A stretch of 64,000 nt of DNA from Anastatus disparis (GCA_017163975.1 JAFFSR010000299.1:1165501-1229500); one strand, 5' to 3'. Counted from the first letter of the stretch, positions 46,279 through 58,228 are shown. The notes: a model not told the origin generated them from the letters alone. Translations and numbers: made by a program.

Positions 46279-46904
46279 CACGGTGGTCCTCGAGTAAATT
46301 TGACTATGAAGTTTTTACACCTCAGATTTTCCTTCTGGATATGATTTTAGGCACATTCAGGATCGAATTTCAACAAAAACCAAAATCGAAAAATGAGCTC
46401 TTTTTTATTTATTCAAATTTTATTTCTTATACAGATGTTATTTACAAAAAAAAATTTATATTGATAATTTATGGGCTCAATTTCTAGAATTTCGTTTTTG
46501 AATTCAATCACAAATTATTTACATATTCTAAGCAAATATTATTGTAAATATATTCTGGAAAATCTAAAGTTGTGTAACAATGTAAGCGTAGAGTTAAAAT
46601 TAAAATTTTTTTTGTAAAAGATTATAGTGATAAAGACTATGAGAAATGATACGTTTTTAAATTATTTAAAGATGGCACTTGGAGTAATTGTAATTAGAAA
46701 ATACTGTGTATTAATATTCTATAAGAACACTGCATGTACTTGTGGTATTTTAGTAAAACCAAAAGCACAATTTCCGTATAAAAGTTTGTATTGAAGAAAA
46801 TCGAGGCCTAGGTTTTTACAGCGAACAGGCTATGAAAGCGGTCCATTTTGATTTTTCTGCAACATGGGCTAGTATAAAATATCGTAAAAAGATTCTAATT
46901 ATGC

Positions 46905-46943
<39 letters not shown>

Positions 46944-47816
46944 TAATATATACATATTTTTCACTAAAGTTACGTACAGTGAGTTGTATTCGCAGACTGC
47001 TCTTAGTAATTTATTTGCATAATTAGAATCATTTTACAATATTTTATATTAGTCCATGTTATAGAAAAATCGAAATGGACCACTTCCATAGCCTGTTCGC
47101 TGTAAAAATCTAGGACTCGATTTTCTTCAAGACTATCTTTTACATGGAAAATATAGACATTGTTAGAAGGTTTTTTCGGATTTCAGCCGTGTAAGTTGTG
47201 GTTTAGGATATCAACATTTTGTAAATATCAAAACAGTCAGTATTTTAAACCACAACTTACACGGCTGAAATCGAAGAAAACTCAAAAACAATGAATAACA
47301 TTCACCGTGAAAGCTTTGAATCCAAATGTGGAAAATGTGCTTTTGGTATTACTGAAATACCAAAAGTACATACCGTGTTCTTATAGAATATCAATACACA
47401 CTATTTTCAAATTACAATTACTTTAAATACGTCTTTAAATAATTTAAAAACGTGTCATTTCTCATAGTTTTCATCACTATAATGTTTTACCAAAAAAATC
47501 TTGATTTTAAAGTTACGCTTCGATTGTTACATAACTTTAGATTTTCCTAAATATATTAACGATTATATTTGCTTAAAATATGTAAATAATTTATAATTAT
47601 ATTCGAAATTGTTATTCTGAGCTCATGAATTATCGATAAATAATTTTTTTATAAAAAACATATATAAAAAATAAAATTTGGATAAATTAAAATAGTGCTC
47701 ATTCTTCGATTTTGATTTTTGTTGGAATTTGATGCTAAATGTGCCTAGAATTATATCCAAAAGGAAAATCTGAGGTGCAAAAACTTCACGGTCAAAATCA
47801 CTCGAGGACCACCGTG
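46279..47816. mobile_element. 1.5-kb palindromic element, AAGT duplication
   Basis: Ends CACGGTGGTCCTCGAGTAAA and TCACTCGAGGACCACCGTG; AAGT at 46275-46278 and 47817-47820. Nearly the whole element is a single inverted repeat centred near 46960, with a TA/AT dinucleotide run at 46908-46938. No transposase. The right arm has an extra small MITE at 47175-47275. Confidence 0.8.
47175..47275. mobile_element. 101-bp MITE in the right arm
   Basis: TTCGGATTTCAGCCGTGTAA and TTACACGGCTGAAATCGAA with TTGTGGTTTA / TAAACCACAA inside. It is absent from the left arm, so the left arm documents the pre-insertion state. Confidence 0.75.
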
Positions 47817-48552
47817 AAGTAAAAAAACAATTACCAAATCAGCTAGAACTTTACAGAAATTACTCAAAGTAATTTTTAAATATTTATTTTATATGTTTTA
47901 TGACTTGTAAGAAATAGGTGAGTATTAATTATAATTGTTATAACCAAATGATTATTTGAACTTTAAAATCGTATAATACGAGCTATAACCTATTTACGAT
48001 ACTGCTATTATTAAATAAAAATCAGAATTTTAATAAATAAAAATATTCGAAATTTCACTAATTGACCTACCAAGTACAACAAAATGGTTTTCAAATATTT
48101 TATAGAACTTTTTATTAATGCAATCGCTGATTAAAACTATTAGTTTAAAACCTTACAGAACTTCTATAATCTATTCACAACAAACGGTTTTCCGTTCTTT
48201 GTTTTAAAATCATGTGACCTTATCAGCATATATGCATATATGGTGTGCGTTCTTTGCTTACGCTCTAATGCAACTATATCCACTATGCTACTACAGGAAT
48301 AGATGTTTATGTGTGTATTACAATTTGTAAGCAGTTCCGCTTTAGTAATATGAACGCTATTGTTATTATTATATTCCTATCCCTTATTTGCAATAACAAT
48401 TTATAATCCTGATGCAATTATGCTGCACTTATCTGCCACATGTGTCTGTCGCAATTTTTATATAATTTTACTGCATGCTTGTACTTGCATGCTCCTACCG
48501 CAATTTTGATACGTTTCTGCCGTATGTACGCGTGCATTATTACTATCCCCTA

Positions 48553-48846
48553 CACTGGAAAATTTCTAGGACTCATGCTGCCCTGCTAGATTTGTGTGCC
48601 GGGCAAAATTTGCCCTCATCAAAGCCAAACGCGGCTCAGTTAGAAGCAGCCGTTATCGTTTTGCGATGAGAGCGCCACTGTATTTAGAAAAAAAGCACAT
48701 ATTTGCGGTAAACACTGAGGAGGGGCGATGCTCTCTTTCGTCTTAGGGCAAATTTTGCCTCGTGACAAGATTGACCGTTGTCTTGTTTTTCAATAGTGAT
48801 GTTCTATTCACAAGAGGGCAGCAGAACGCTAAAATTTTTTTCAGTG
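48553..48846. mobile_element. Mariner-type MITE, CACTG ends, TA duplication
   Basis: Ends CACTGGAAAATTTCTAG and AAAATTTTTTTCAGTG with TA on both sides (48551-48552, 48847-48848). An empty site is present in the paralogous iteron unit at about 49005 (ATCCTCTATTTGCAATTCTG). Relatively GC-rich interior with GGGCAAATTTTGCC-type palindromes. Confidence 0.8.
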
Positions 48847-49298
48847 TATTTGCAATTGTCTTTCGCAATTCTAATGCAATTATGCTGCACTCATCTGCTA
48901 CACGTGTCTGCCGCAATTGTCACGTAATTTTACTGCACGCGTCTTCTACATGCTCCTACCGCAATCCTGATGCATTTCTACCAGATGTACGCGTGCACTA
49001 TTGTTATCCTCTATTTGCAATTCTGATGCAATTATGCTGCACACACCTGCTTAATGTACATGCATCAATTATTCTGCAATTTCGCTGCGCGTGCAAGTGC
49101 GATATTTTCATTTTAAAAAATAGCACTTTTTCACTGCAATTTTGGTGCAAGTATGCTGCACGCGTCTGTTGTTATCATCTGCCAGCAAAAACATAATAAA
49201 AGTTGGAAGCAGACGACGTATAGATAGCTGTAATCTTCGTGCGTGCACGCGAAATTGCAGCAAAATTGCAGTGAAATTGCGATGGGTTTGCTACCAGG

Positions 49299-50229
49299 AT
49301 ATGTACTATGATGATTACTTAGTTAAATTTTAAAATGGATTCATTTATTAGTTTTTAAAATATTTGGATTTCTAGAACAAAATATAATAATTTTAATAAA
49401 TAAATACCCTAGTGAAAATCGGTTTTGCTAATAACTGTTAATAATTAAAAATAATTGCTAATAACTGCAAATAACTGCTAAAAGCTGCTAATAACTGTTA
49501 TAAATAGTTTAGTTTGAGACAGAAATAGCGGTTATTTGCAGTTAATAGCAGTTATCATCAGTTATTAGCAGTTATTAGCAATTATTAGCATTCATAAGCA
49601 GTTTTGCGTTTATTTACGGCTATTTGCAATTTCTCGCAATTATTTACAGTTATTAACAATTATACGCTTTTTAAAAAATTTTTTAATTTTTTATATATAG
49701 GGAAAAATTTTCAAGACAATAAATTTTTATGAATAACTATTATTAACTATAAATAACTGCAAGTTTCTGCAAATAACTACAAAAATCAGAAAATAATTGC
49801 AAATGACTGCAAGAATCCGCAAATAACGGTAAATAACTGCAAAAATCAAAAAATAACTGCAAATAACTGTTACTATAATCTTTTTAAAAATTTTATTGTT
49901 CAAAATTGTTGTGCTTATAAATGTTAATAACTGTTAATAACTGCAAATAATTACTATTAACTGCAAATAACCGCTAATTCTGTCTCAAACTAAACTATTT
50001 ATAATAGTTATTAGCAGTTGTTTGCTGTTATTAGCAAAACTGATTTCCACTAGGGTATTGAAACCAAAAATTCTCAATAACTTCTAAATGAATTTATTAA
50101 AAAATTCTATAGAATATTCCTCATGGTACATACTACAAGCTAAAGCATTTCTTTGCTGAAAATTTTGCAAAAATATGGAAAGATAGTTAATATTTATGAG
50201 TATAGGTGTAATGTTTATTTTATATCTCC
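49299..50229. mobile_element. TTAA element, GGAGATGTAAAATGG type (copy 2, truncated)
   Basis: 49299-49406 and 50056-50229 match 39415-39700 in order (ATATTTGGATT, TGGTACATACTA). The right TTAA is at 50230-50233. The left end is missing at the junction with the 3.7-kb element, and a CCCTAGTGG MITE is inserted in the middle. Confidence 0.75.
49407..50055. mobile_element. CCCTAGTGG MITE (copy 3)
   Basis: 649 bp; ends CCCTAGTGAAAATCGG and GATTTCCACTAGGG; TA duplicated (49405-49406, 50056-50057). Cleanest member of the family here and the reference for the empty sites in copy 2. The interior is an array of CAGTTATT/AATAACTG with TTTAGTTTGAGACAG blocks. Confidence 0.9.
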
Positions 50230-50233
50230 TTAA

Positions 50234-52327
50234 ATATAGAATTTGTTTTTAGTTTACATCTAGATAACTAAAAATTAAGCGAGTTAGCCAAAAAACATTC
50301 ACAAAAACTGTTACAAAAAATTTATCGAAGGTATCTTATTTTACCCCATGAAAAAAAAGTTGAGGTAAAACGGAATACTCTTTTGAAAATGAACATTAAA
50401 CAATTTTTCACGCTCCAAACATAATAAAAAGATGTTAAAATGTTGTTTAACAAAGAAACTTTTATTAAATTCTAAATTTCTATCTTATAATTACATTATG
50501 TAATATATTTTACATATTTTTTATTTTTTCCTTCTAGTGAAAATCAAATTTTTTGTCTCTTCTACTCTGTCTGCTAGAGTTGTCCTTAGTATGTTCTACA
50601 GATCAGAAAACTTTTTTAATTTGAACTCTTTACTTTTCTTTTTTAAGTTATTTGGCCACAGATTTTATCATACATTAAAAAAAACATGAAATTTATAAAG
50701 TATTCCGTTTTGCTCCAAGGTTCAGAAAAAAGTAATTCTGAATTTTTTATAATGACAAGTGAAATTAAACAGTAGAAGTATGTAAAACTATCAATTATAG
50801 TATAAATTTATAAGTTTATGTACTTATTGGGGAAAGATGACACTTGCTACCTTACCAACGATCTTTCTTAATAATTAGAAAATTTTCAACTTTTAATAAA
50901 ATCAACACGAGGCTATTGTTGACATACGAATCATATGCAAAATAATAATAGAGATGTTTTTAATGAAATTATATAGCTATTTCATAGATAGCACTAGTAG
51001 CAGCCGAAAAATTTAGCCATCCCGTTTTACCCCGCTGTACCGTTTTGTCCTAGTTTCCCCTAAATTTTTTTTTTTTTATTAGTTTATTATTTTTAATAAT
51101 ATGTGATTCAAATGTGAATTATGATGAAATATCAACTAGTGCTTTAGAAGATTCTTTGTAATTTGGAAATTCGTAGAAAAAACAGAGTTCAATACTTTTT
51201 TATAATGTAACAAAGATATATATTCATTAGGAAAATATGATTATTGAAGAAAATCAACTACCTAATAAAGTAATGCATAACACAAATTCTTATGTGTGGA
51301 TACATGTGGTTATGTGTTAAACATGAACTATATAACATTTAATATATAATAAAGTGATGTTTATCATAAATATTTGTTGTTCATAAACAATATTCATATT
51401 AAGTTCTATTGTACAATATAAAATTACATTGAAATTCATAAATCTATTTAATGAACGGAAATAGTATTTTTCAGTTACGTATATAAAATAAAACAAAAGT
51501 GGGAGAAAACTCGTTTACTTGTTCTAAAAGAAGTGGGGTTAGCTGGTCACTATAATAGCAGTCAGTTTTAATAGTAAGAGAAGTTAGTGAACATATGGTT
51601 ACATTTAAAAAAAAAGCAAGGACTTTTTATAGTCTATTGGTATATGATATTTTACAGAATTTTAGAAATAAAAGGCTCATTTTCGTTTTTATTGATTTAT
51701 TGAAAACATATCAGATTTAATTCTTGATTTAAGAGATACGTATTGAGTAGTATTTTTACAAAATCTTTAATTATTTTTCGCATAAACTTCGAATACAAAA
51801 ACGATTTAAATTACTTTATACTGGCTCCAAATAAATTCTTGAATAATAATTTGGGATAAGGAATTATATTTAGGTGGTAAGTAGATCAAATTTGAAACTG
51901 AAAAAAAATTATTTCAATTCACTAATTATCAAATATTTTTTTCTTGATATAAATAGTGCCACATTACTATATTTGAAAAATCTAATAAAAACATTACATG
52001 TGAAATTTTTTTGTTAAATTTTTAAAATATTGATTTTTATGTAAATCACAAATTAGAGGCGAAATTTGATATAGTTTTGTTATTTATTTTAAAAGTTATC
52101 ATTTACATAATCTAATTTAAGATATACTCTTTTGGAAAAATGAGTATTTTTTGTGAATTAATTTTTCTTCTAAAATAAATATTAGATAATCTATTAAGAT
52201 AATATCGCATAATATTTTCTGTAGAAAATATTCATTACATATATAAAAAGTAGCATATGAGAACAAAATATTGTTTGTACAGCTTAGTGACTCCGTTAGC
52301 TATGATCGCCGAAGCACAATTCTTGAC
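50234..52327. other. Intergenic AT-rich DNA
   Basis: About 2.1 kb. GAGGTAAAACGGAATACTC (50352) and CCCGTTTTACCCCGCTGTAC (51023) are suggestive of the ends of a degraded inverted-repeat element, but no clean TIRs or duplications are seen. No coding frame supported. Confidence 0.4.
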
Positions 52328-52330
52328 TAA

Positions 52331-52994
52331 CTAGGAGAGTGTCACACCTCCGGATCACGGATTTTGCTCAAACTTCGGGATAAGTTTTCAGATAATAAAA
52401 TATGGAAAAAGCTAAAGTTATAGTCATAAATACTCAATATTTCCCTAGTTACAGGCAATTAAAGAAAATCACTAAAAAAGTTACTAGATTTTCAAACGCA
52501 TATAGTTCTTTAGCATTGATAGCTACAAGCTTGAAACTGTTTTTAAATGAAAGCTGAGCTCAAATCCTTTCGAATTAGTAGTTATAGCATGTGAAAATAT
52601 TATTTTTTCCCAAAGTTAGAGCATGATAAACATTGGACCTGATTTTTCTTTTAAAAACATTAATTAATAATAAAAGCTGAAATTAGGTCCAATCCTTATT
52701 ACGCTCTAACTTTGGGGAAAAATAATATTTTAATATGCTGTAACTATTGTTTCGAAAGGATTTGAGCTCAGCTTTAATTTAAAAAAAGTTTCAAGCTTGT
52801 AGCTATCAATGCTAAAGAACTATATGCGTTTAAAAATCTAGTAACTTTTTTAGTGATTTTCTTTAATTGCCTGTAACTAGAGAAATATTGAGTATTTATG
52901 ACTATAACTTTAGCTTTTTCCATATTTTATCATCTAAAAACTTATCCCGAAGTTTAAGCAAAATCCGTGATCCGGAGGTGTGACACTCTCCTAG
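52331..52994. mobile_element. Fold-back TIR element, TAA duplication
   Basis: Ends CTAGGAGAGTGTCACACCTC and its complement; TAA at 52328-52330 and 52995-52997. Arms are about 300 bp, nearly the full length, with a short AT loop. 664 bp. The TAA duplication fits PIF/Harbinger. Confidence 0.8.
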
Positions 52995-52997
52995 TAA

Positions 52998-54923
52998 GTT
53001 AAAAAAATTTTAAACGGATAATTTTTACGCGCTGATCTTTATAAATAACTCTAGAAGTAGAAATATTTACCCCGTATAAAAAGTCCAATTGGAATCCCAA
53101 TGAGATCTATACTCTTGAATGATTTTGCCTTTTCCCACTAATTCAGAGGGAGAAAAGTTCTTTACGCCTGACAACATTAATTATTGTAACAATAAGCAGG
53201 CGAAGCGTACTATTTTCTTGCGAATTCAGAGGGCAAAAAGTACTTTACGCCCGCTAATATTGATTTCTCTAAAAATAAGCGGGAGAAAAGTACTTTTCTC
53301 CCGCCAAATTTAATTCATCTTAAATTAAGCGAAAGAAGCGTACTTTTTTCTTGTGAATTAAGAGGGCGAAAAGTTTTTTACGATATTGAAAATTCTACTA
53401 AAATATGATATTTTATGTATTAATGGACCATAAAATCGATAAAATTTAATGTTAAGACTGATAAAAGCAATATAAAATGCTATAATTTATGTCTAATTAC
53501 GATATATGACAAATTAAAGAATTTTAAAAATTTTCAAAGATTTTTGGACACTAATGTTAAAAGTATATCTGTATATAAAATCTTCAAATTTTCAATTTTG
53601 CAAACATCTCCGCATATAATTGAATAATCGATATATATATTGGTAGAAATATATAAATTTGATTGTATTATCCAACAATGCATGCGAAAATATAATATTG
53701 AATATATCAATATATTAATATATCAAATAAAGAGTTTTAAAAAATTTCGAAGATTTTTAGACTCCAATGTTAAAAGTATATCTATATATAAAATCTTCAA
53801 ATTTTCAATTTTGCAAACATCTCCGCATATAGTATGTAAATCGGTAAAAACATAAATTTTTTTTTATAATATTGCATTGTCATCAAAATCTGAATTATGT
53901 TTAAAATTTCAAGTCTCTAGCTCATTGGGAAGTTAGTTTAAAATCGATTACAAAATTCCACCCGAACAGACAGACAGACTCTAAGTACTTTTCTCCCACA
54001 AATTAAATTTCTCTTAAATTAAGCGGGAGAAGCGTACTTTTTTCTTGCGAATTCAGAGGGCGAAAAGTTCTTTACGCCTGCTAATTCTCTGAAAATAAAC
54101 GGGAGAAAAGTACTTTTCTCCCGCTTATTTTTAGAGCAATTAATGTTGGCGGGCGTAAAGAACTTTTCGCCCTGTGAATCCGCAAGAAAAAAGTACACTT
54201 TGCCTGCTTATTTTTACAGTAATTAATGTTGTCGGGCATAAAGAACTTTTCTCGCTCTGAATTAGTGGGAAAAAGTAAAATCATTCATAAGTATAAATCT
54301 CATTGGAATCCCAATTGGAATCCCATCATGGATTTCCATAAAATTCCAATTGGACTTTTTAAACGGGGTAGGATGAGGAACAATTTACCGAGCTATTCCA
54401 TTTGGTTTGAATTAACTTTGTTTAAATAGATTTCCAAAAGCTATATAGAAACGAATTTTTTCTATTTTTTATACAATTTTGAATAAAAAAGTATCTAGAT
54501 GACTTTTTTCTAAAATTAATAGTTTTCGAGTCGAAGGGGAGACACAAGTGAAACTGTGTTTTTCAACAAAAAATATGACGTTTTTTATTTTTTATTTATT
54601 ATCTATAGCATCTACGACGTAATCCATGCGTAATGTTGTTCAAAATCATCTAAAAAATCTATATAAAATTTACAGCTCGAAATATTCAAAACTATAGGAC
54701 TAGTTCCATTTTAACTGCTGCCTCATTTGCAACCGAGCAGCAGTTAAAATGGAACTAGTCGCACAGTTTTTAATATTTCTAGCTGAAATTTTTTTTTATA
54801 GATTCTTAAGATGATTTTAAACAACATTACGCATGGATTACGTTGTAGGTACAGTGGGTCAAAAATTAAAAATGAAAAACGTCATTTTTTTGTTAAAAAA
54901 CAGAATTTGACTTATGGCTCCCC
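52998..54923. mobile_element. Degraded relative of the TAGTCGAGGC fold-back
   Basis: Sequence flanking 53070-54368 (TTTTTACGCGCTGATCTTTA on the left; TTAACTTTGTTTAAATAG and AAAAGTATCTAGATGAC on the right) parallels 42060-42290. 54537-54923 forms its own fold-back (GGGGAGACACAAGTGAAACT... with ACTAGTTCCATTTTAACTGC at the centre). Boundaries uncertain. Confidence 0.5.
53070..54368. mobile_element. CCCCGT iteron element, AGTACT-centred palindromes
   Basis: Ends CCCCGTATAAAAAGTCCAAT and ATTGGACTTTTTAAACGGGG; TA at 53068-53069 and 54369-54370. Each side carries iterons such as GGAGAAAAGTACTTTTCTCC and GGGCGTAAAGAACTTTTCGCCC; the one at 53279-53304 is a perfect 26-bp palindrome. The centre (53380-53990) is AT-rich with a ~180-bp direct repeat (AATCTTCAAATTTTCAATTT at 53580 and 53790). 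Short ORFs at 53119 and 54081 are the two mirrored iteron arms. Confidence 0.8.
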
Positions 54924-54927
54924 TTAA

Positions 54928-55077
54928 CCTTTAGGGGACGGGAAAGCCACTATAGTGGCTCGACCATGGATAGACACCTTACATATGAGTATTTCCCAAT
55001 ATTAGAGACACATATTATGTGTTTTTTATAGAAAATACTGAGAAATCGAACATTCAAAATTCTCCGTCCTCTAAAGG
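54928..55077. mobile_element. TTAA-MITE, CCTTTAGGGGACGGG type
   Basis: 150 bp between TTAA at 54924-54927 and 55078-55081; ends CCTTTAGGGGACGG and CCGTCCTCTAAAGG; subterminal CCACTATAGTGG. Same family as 34839-34977. Confidence 0.85.
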
Positions 55078-55081
55078 TTAA

Positions 55082-55291
55082 GGGGATATAATAGGGTATA
55101 TGATTTATACATAGTTACCGACATTGTAGTTTTTCAAATTTTTAATTTTCATTCAAAAATTTTTCGAAATATCTCTATATTAGGCTCTCTATTAGTAAAA
55201 ATGGAAGACTGTAATATAGCGATATTTAAAAAATTTTTCTTTTAAGAATCAAAAATTTTGAAAATTGTCATGTCGGTATTTTACATGCCCT
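55082..55291. mobile_element. Probable TTAA element between two TTAA-MITEs
   Basis: Bounded by the TTAA at 55078-55081 and 55292-55295. The right end reads inward as GGGCATGTAAAATACCGACA, and the left has GGGGATATAATAGGG then TTACCGACATTG. Partial similarity to the 39325 family ends. Pairing is imperfect. Confidence 0.45.
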
Positions 55292-55295
55292 TAAG

Positions 55296-55655
55296 AGCAG
55301 GTCAGATTTGCTACCCTTGTCTAATTAAGTTTTTTGTTATTTATTCAAGTTTGTTGTACCTGCAGATTAAGAGTTGAGCGCAATAAATATTATTACTATA
55401 AATATTTATAGATAAGAAAACAAGTTATATTGCACTGTTTATGAGAAAAGTCAGAAACGTTAAAATATTATGAACATAATCTCACCGTTTTTTACTTTTC
55501 TTAAAAAAAAATGCAATAGAATTTTTTCCTTGTACCATAAGCATTCATAATCATCCATATCCATTGCACTAAACTTTCAATTTACTGGTACAACGATTGA
55601 TACTTGAGTAAATAAAAAATTGAATAAGACAAGGACAGCAAATCTGGCTTACTCT
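55296..55655. mobile_element. TTAA-MITE, GACAAGGACAGC type (copy 3)
   Basis: 360 bp between TTAA at 55292-55295 and 55656-55659; ends GAGCAGGTCAGATTTGC and GCAAATCTGGCTTACTC. More diverged than copies 1 and 2. Confidence 0.8.
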
Positions 55656-55754
55656 TAACAAAAATATGTAAAAAATTACAAAAATGCCAGGCAGAATAAA
55701 AATATTACTGTTAAAAATCAGTCCAATTAATAGAGACATTTTAAGGACATTAAC

Positions 55755-56012
55755 GGGATGTCGGAGCTGCAGCAATCGAGTTTTGCTTTTTTTATTTTAT
55801 CAATATCTTTTTAAATTCATTAATTTAACAAATATAATGACTTGTCCGCACTAAAGCTATACTAATACAATAATTTTTGTTGAAATAAAAAATCATTTGG
55901 ACTTGTTATTTTTGTATGAGCTTGGATTGGAAATTAGATATCAAACTAGACAAACCTAACCTTAAAATACGATACATTGAAAGTTTTTATTATAACTTTG
56001 TATGTATAATAT
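55755..56012 (+). mobile_element. TTAA-MITE, CGGGATGTCGGAGCTG type (copy 2, truncated)
   Basis: TTAA at 55751-55754, then >90% match to 29682-29940 over about 255 bp, ending abruptly at about 56012. Confidence 0.85.
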
Positions 56013-56270
56013 CAGAGATAAGTAGAGATTGCCAATGCCGTGTTAATAAAACGTGCCGAATTCGATCATGACGATCCTTGCGGCGATTCCGGAACTATAC
56101 GCGCAAAGCCCCTCCACGTCTACACGCGCGTAGAGAAGCAAGCGAGAGGGAAGGAGACAAACACACGAAACACGCGGCTTCCAATGGCGTAGGTAAACTT
56201 ACGGCGAACCCGCTTTAGCTTGTTTTCGCCGCGATACTTTATAGCTTTATTTCAATGCGATTAACCGTCC
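56013..56270. other. GC-rich island of unknown origin
   Basis: Sharp rise in GC and CpG (ACGCGCGTAGAGAAGCAAGC, CACGCGGCTTCC, GGCGAACCCGC) right after a truncated MITE. No open frame longer than background and no known RNA fold recognised. It could be a host promoter or 5' exon, or the 5' end of an element. Confidence 0.4.
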
Positions 56271-56590
56271 CGAAAATTTGTTGATTTATTTTTATTTAAA
56301 ACAGATACATATTTTATAATAAAAATCATTAAAGTAATCAAACAAATAAATAATAATAAATAAAATCTTTTGGGGGGCGATGAACATATGTAACTTTTTA
56401 CTCTTTTGAACTAATGTATGCGGTGGCTGTGGTCACTAAGTTTTAACGCACCTCGCCGTTATTCTAATTTTGCCAATTTCAAACCCGATGTTTCTCCTAT
56501 TTTTTTTTTATGTTTTATTTTTGAATATTATATATTTTTATAATCAATTTTTATAGCGGAAAAAATAAAATTTAAAATTTATTTAAGACC
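56271..56590. other. AT-rich gap, no gene
   Basis: Nothing recognised apart from ACGCACCTCGCCG (56448), which echoes the GC-rich island. Confidence 0.4.
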
Positions 56591-56594
56591 TTAA

Positions 56595-56799
56595 GGCGAC
56601 TTCGGATTTTAGGTTAGGTTTTATTTTTGAGTTTACAAATTACTCTTTCAATATGTAAAATTTTTCAGATTTTTTAATTTTCCACCATTCTACGGATTAT
56701 AATAAATGGTGGAAAATTAAAAAATTCAAAAAATTTTAGAAATTGAAAGAGTAATTTGTAAACTACAAAATGAAATCGAACCGAACTTCCGTAGTCGCC
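56595..56799 (-). mobile_element. TTAA-MITE, GGCGACTACGG type (copy 2)
   Basis: 205 bp, same length as copy 1 and inverted relative to it; TTAA at 56591-56594 and 56800-56803. Confidence 0.9.
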
Positions 56800-56803
56800 T
56801 TAA

Positions 56804-57509
56804 ATTCTATTTTATTTCAAAAATATAAAAAAATATATTTACAGATAGGGATAGAAAAAAGTTTTAATGTCAATATTACATGGATATATAACTTATATCA
56901 ATATGAAATAAAAACGTAGCTAGTTCTGTAATTTTTTCCTGCTAAATAAAAAATATTAAAGATTGAAAAAAATTATTATAAATTATAGTTGTTTTTTATT
57001 CTCACTCAATTGCGAATAATAAAACCTTTTTCGTTCTTTAAAAAAAAGGTCCTTTTCTCAATTTATATAAATGTATGACATTTTTAACTCATTTAATAAA
57101 AATAGAAAGTAAATATGAATTTCTAAACTTTCTTTAGCCAAAATTGTATATTTATTTAATAGTTTGAAAGATTACGAACTTAATATCAAAAAGAATGAAT
57201 TAAATACGGAAGTACTCGATATAGTTTACTGGATATAGTTTTCATCTGAAAATGATTATATATAACTTTTGTATAACTCTATAAAACTAGATACAAAATA
57301 TAACAAAAAATCTTTTTAAAATTTATAAAGAAATTATAGACAATTAAATATTCAAAACAAAAAAAATTAGAAAGTAAACAAATTTTGATGAAATGTTTAA
57401 TTAAATCAAACATTTATGTTCAATTAATTTTTTTATGTTTAATTAATCGTAACATGATTTTTCAGTAGACGCTTCAATACATTAATTACAAATTAACGTA
57501 CATTTTTTT
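56804..57509. other. AT-rich DNA, nothing recognised
   Basis: About 700 bp of A/T-rich unique-looking sequence without coding potential. Confidence 0.45.
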
Positions 57510-58228
57510 CACTTCCTGAAGATGATGTCCAGGTGACCTGGACAACCTCTAGGTCGACGAAACATAATTCAGAAAGTGCATCTAGTATTATAATTGAAAT
57601 TAAAAAATTTTTTGTCACTTCCTGGAGATGATGTCCAGGTGGCCAGGATGGCCTCCAGGATCACGAATCATCATCCACGAGGAAACACATCTAGTATTAT
57701 CATTGGAAATATATAAATTTTTTGTCACTTCTTGGAGATGATGTCCAGGTGACCTGGACGACCTCCAGGTCGACGAAACATCATTCTCGAGAAAGTGAAT
57801 TTAGTATTATAATTTGAAATTTTTTGTCACTTCCTGGAGATGATGTCCAGGTGGCCAGGATGGCCTCCAGGATCACGAAACATCATTCACAAGGAAAAAC
57901 ATCTAGTATTATCATTGGAAATATATAAATTTTTTGTCACTTCTTGGAGATGATGTCCAGGTGACCTGGACGACCTCCAGGTCGACGAAACATCATTCTC
58001 GAGAAAGTGAATCTAGTATTATAATTTAAAATTTTTTGTCACTTCCTGGAGATGATGTCCAGGTGGCCAGGATGGCCTCCAGGATCACGAAACATCATCC
58101 ACGAGGAAACACATCTAGAATTATAATTGGAAATATATACATTTTTGTCATTTCCTGTAGATGATGTTTAGGTGAGTTGGAGGACCTCCGGGTCGACGAA
58201 ACATCATTCACAAGAAAGTGTTTAGTTG
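57510..58228 (+). repeat. Dimeric satellite (A/B monomers, ~212-bp unit)
   Basis: Seven monomers starting CACTTCCTGGAGATGATGTC at 57510, 57616, 57726, 57828, 57938, 58040 and 58149. Type A has GTCCAGGTGACCTGGAC and CCAGGTCGACGAAAC; type B has AGGTGGCCAGGATGGCC and AGGATCACGAAAC. Order is A-B-A-B-A-B-A, with A about 102-106 bp and B about 110 bp. This is a true higher-order repeat. Confidence 0.9.

Larger units (their letters stand above)
45576..49298. mobile_element. 3.7-kb element with TTGCA/GCAGCATAATTGC iterons
   Basis: Ends CCTGGCAGCAAAATC and GGGTTTGCTACCAGG. Both flanks (45576-46140, and 48360-49298 minus an insertion) carry mirrored arrays of TGCAGCATAATTGCAT, AACGCATCAGAATTGC and GCGTGCAGTAAAATTA. 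The central part holds a 1.5-kb long-TIR element and anonymous AT-rich DNA (47821-48340). Short ORFs at 45969, 48475 and 48762 are repeat-derived. Confidence 0.7.

Noticed and set aside
53119..54284. Two similar small proteins (64 and 67 codons) on opposite strands
   Set aside because: They are the two mirrored iteron arms of one TIR element read in opposite directions.
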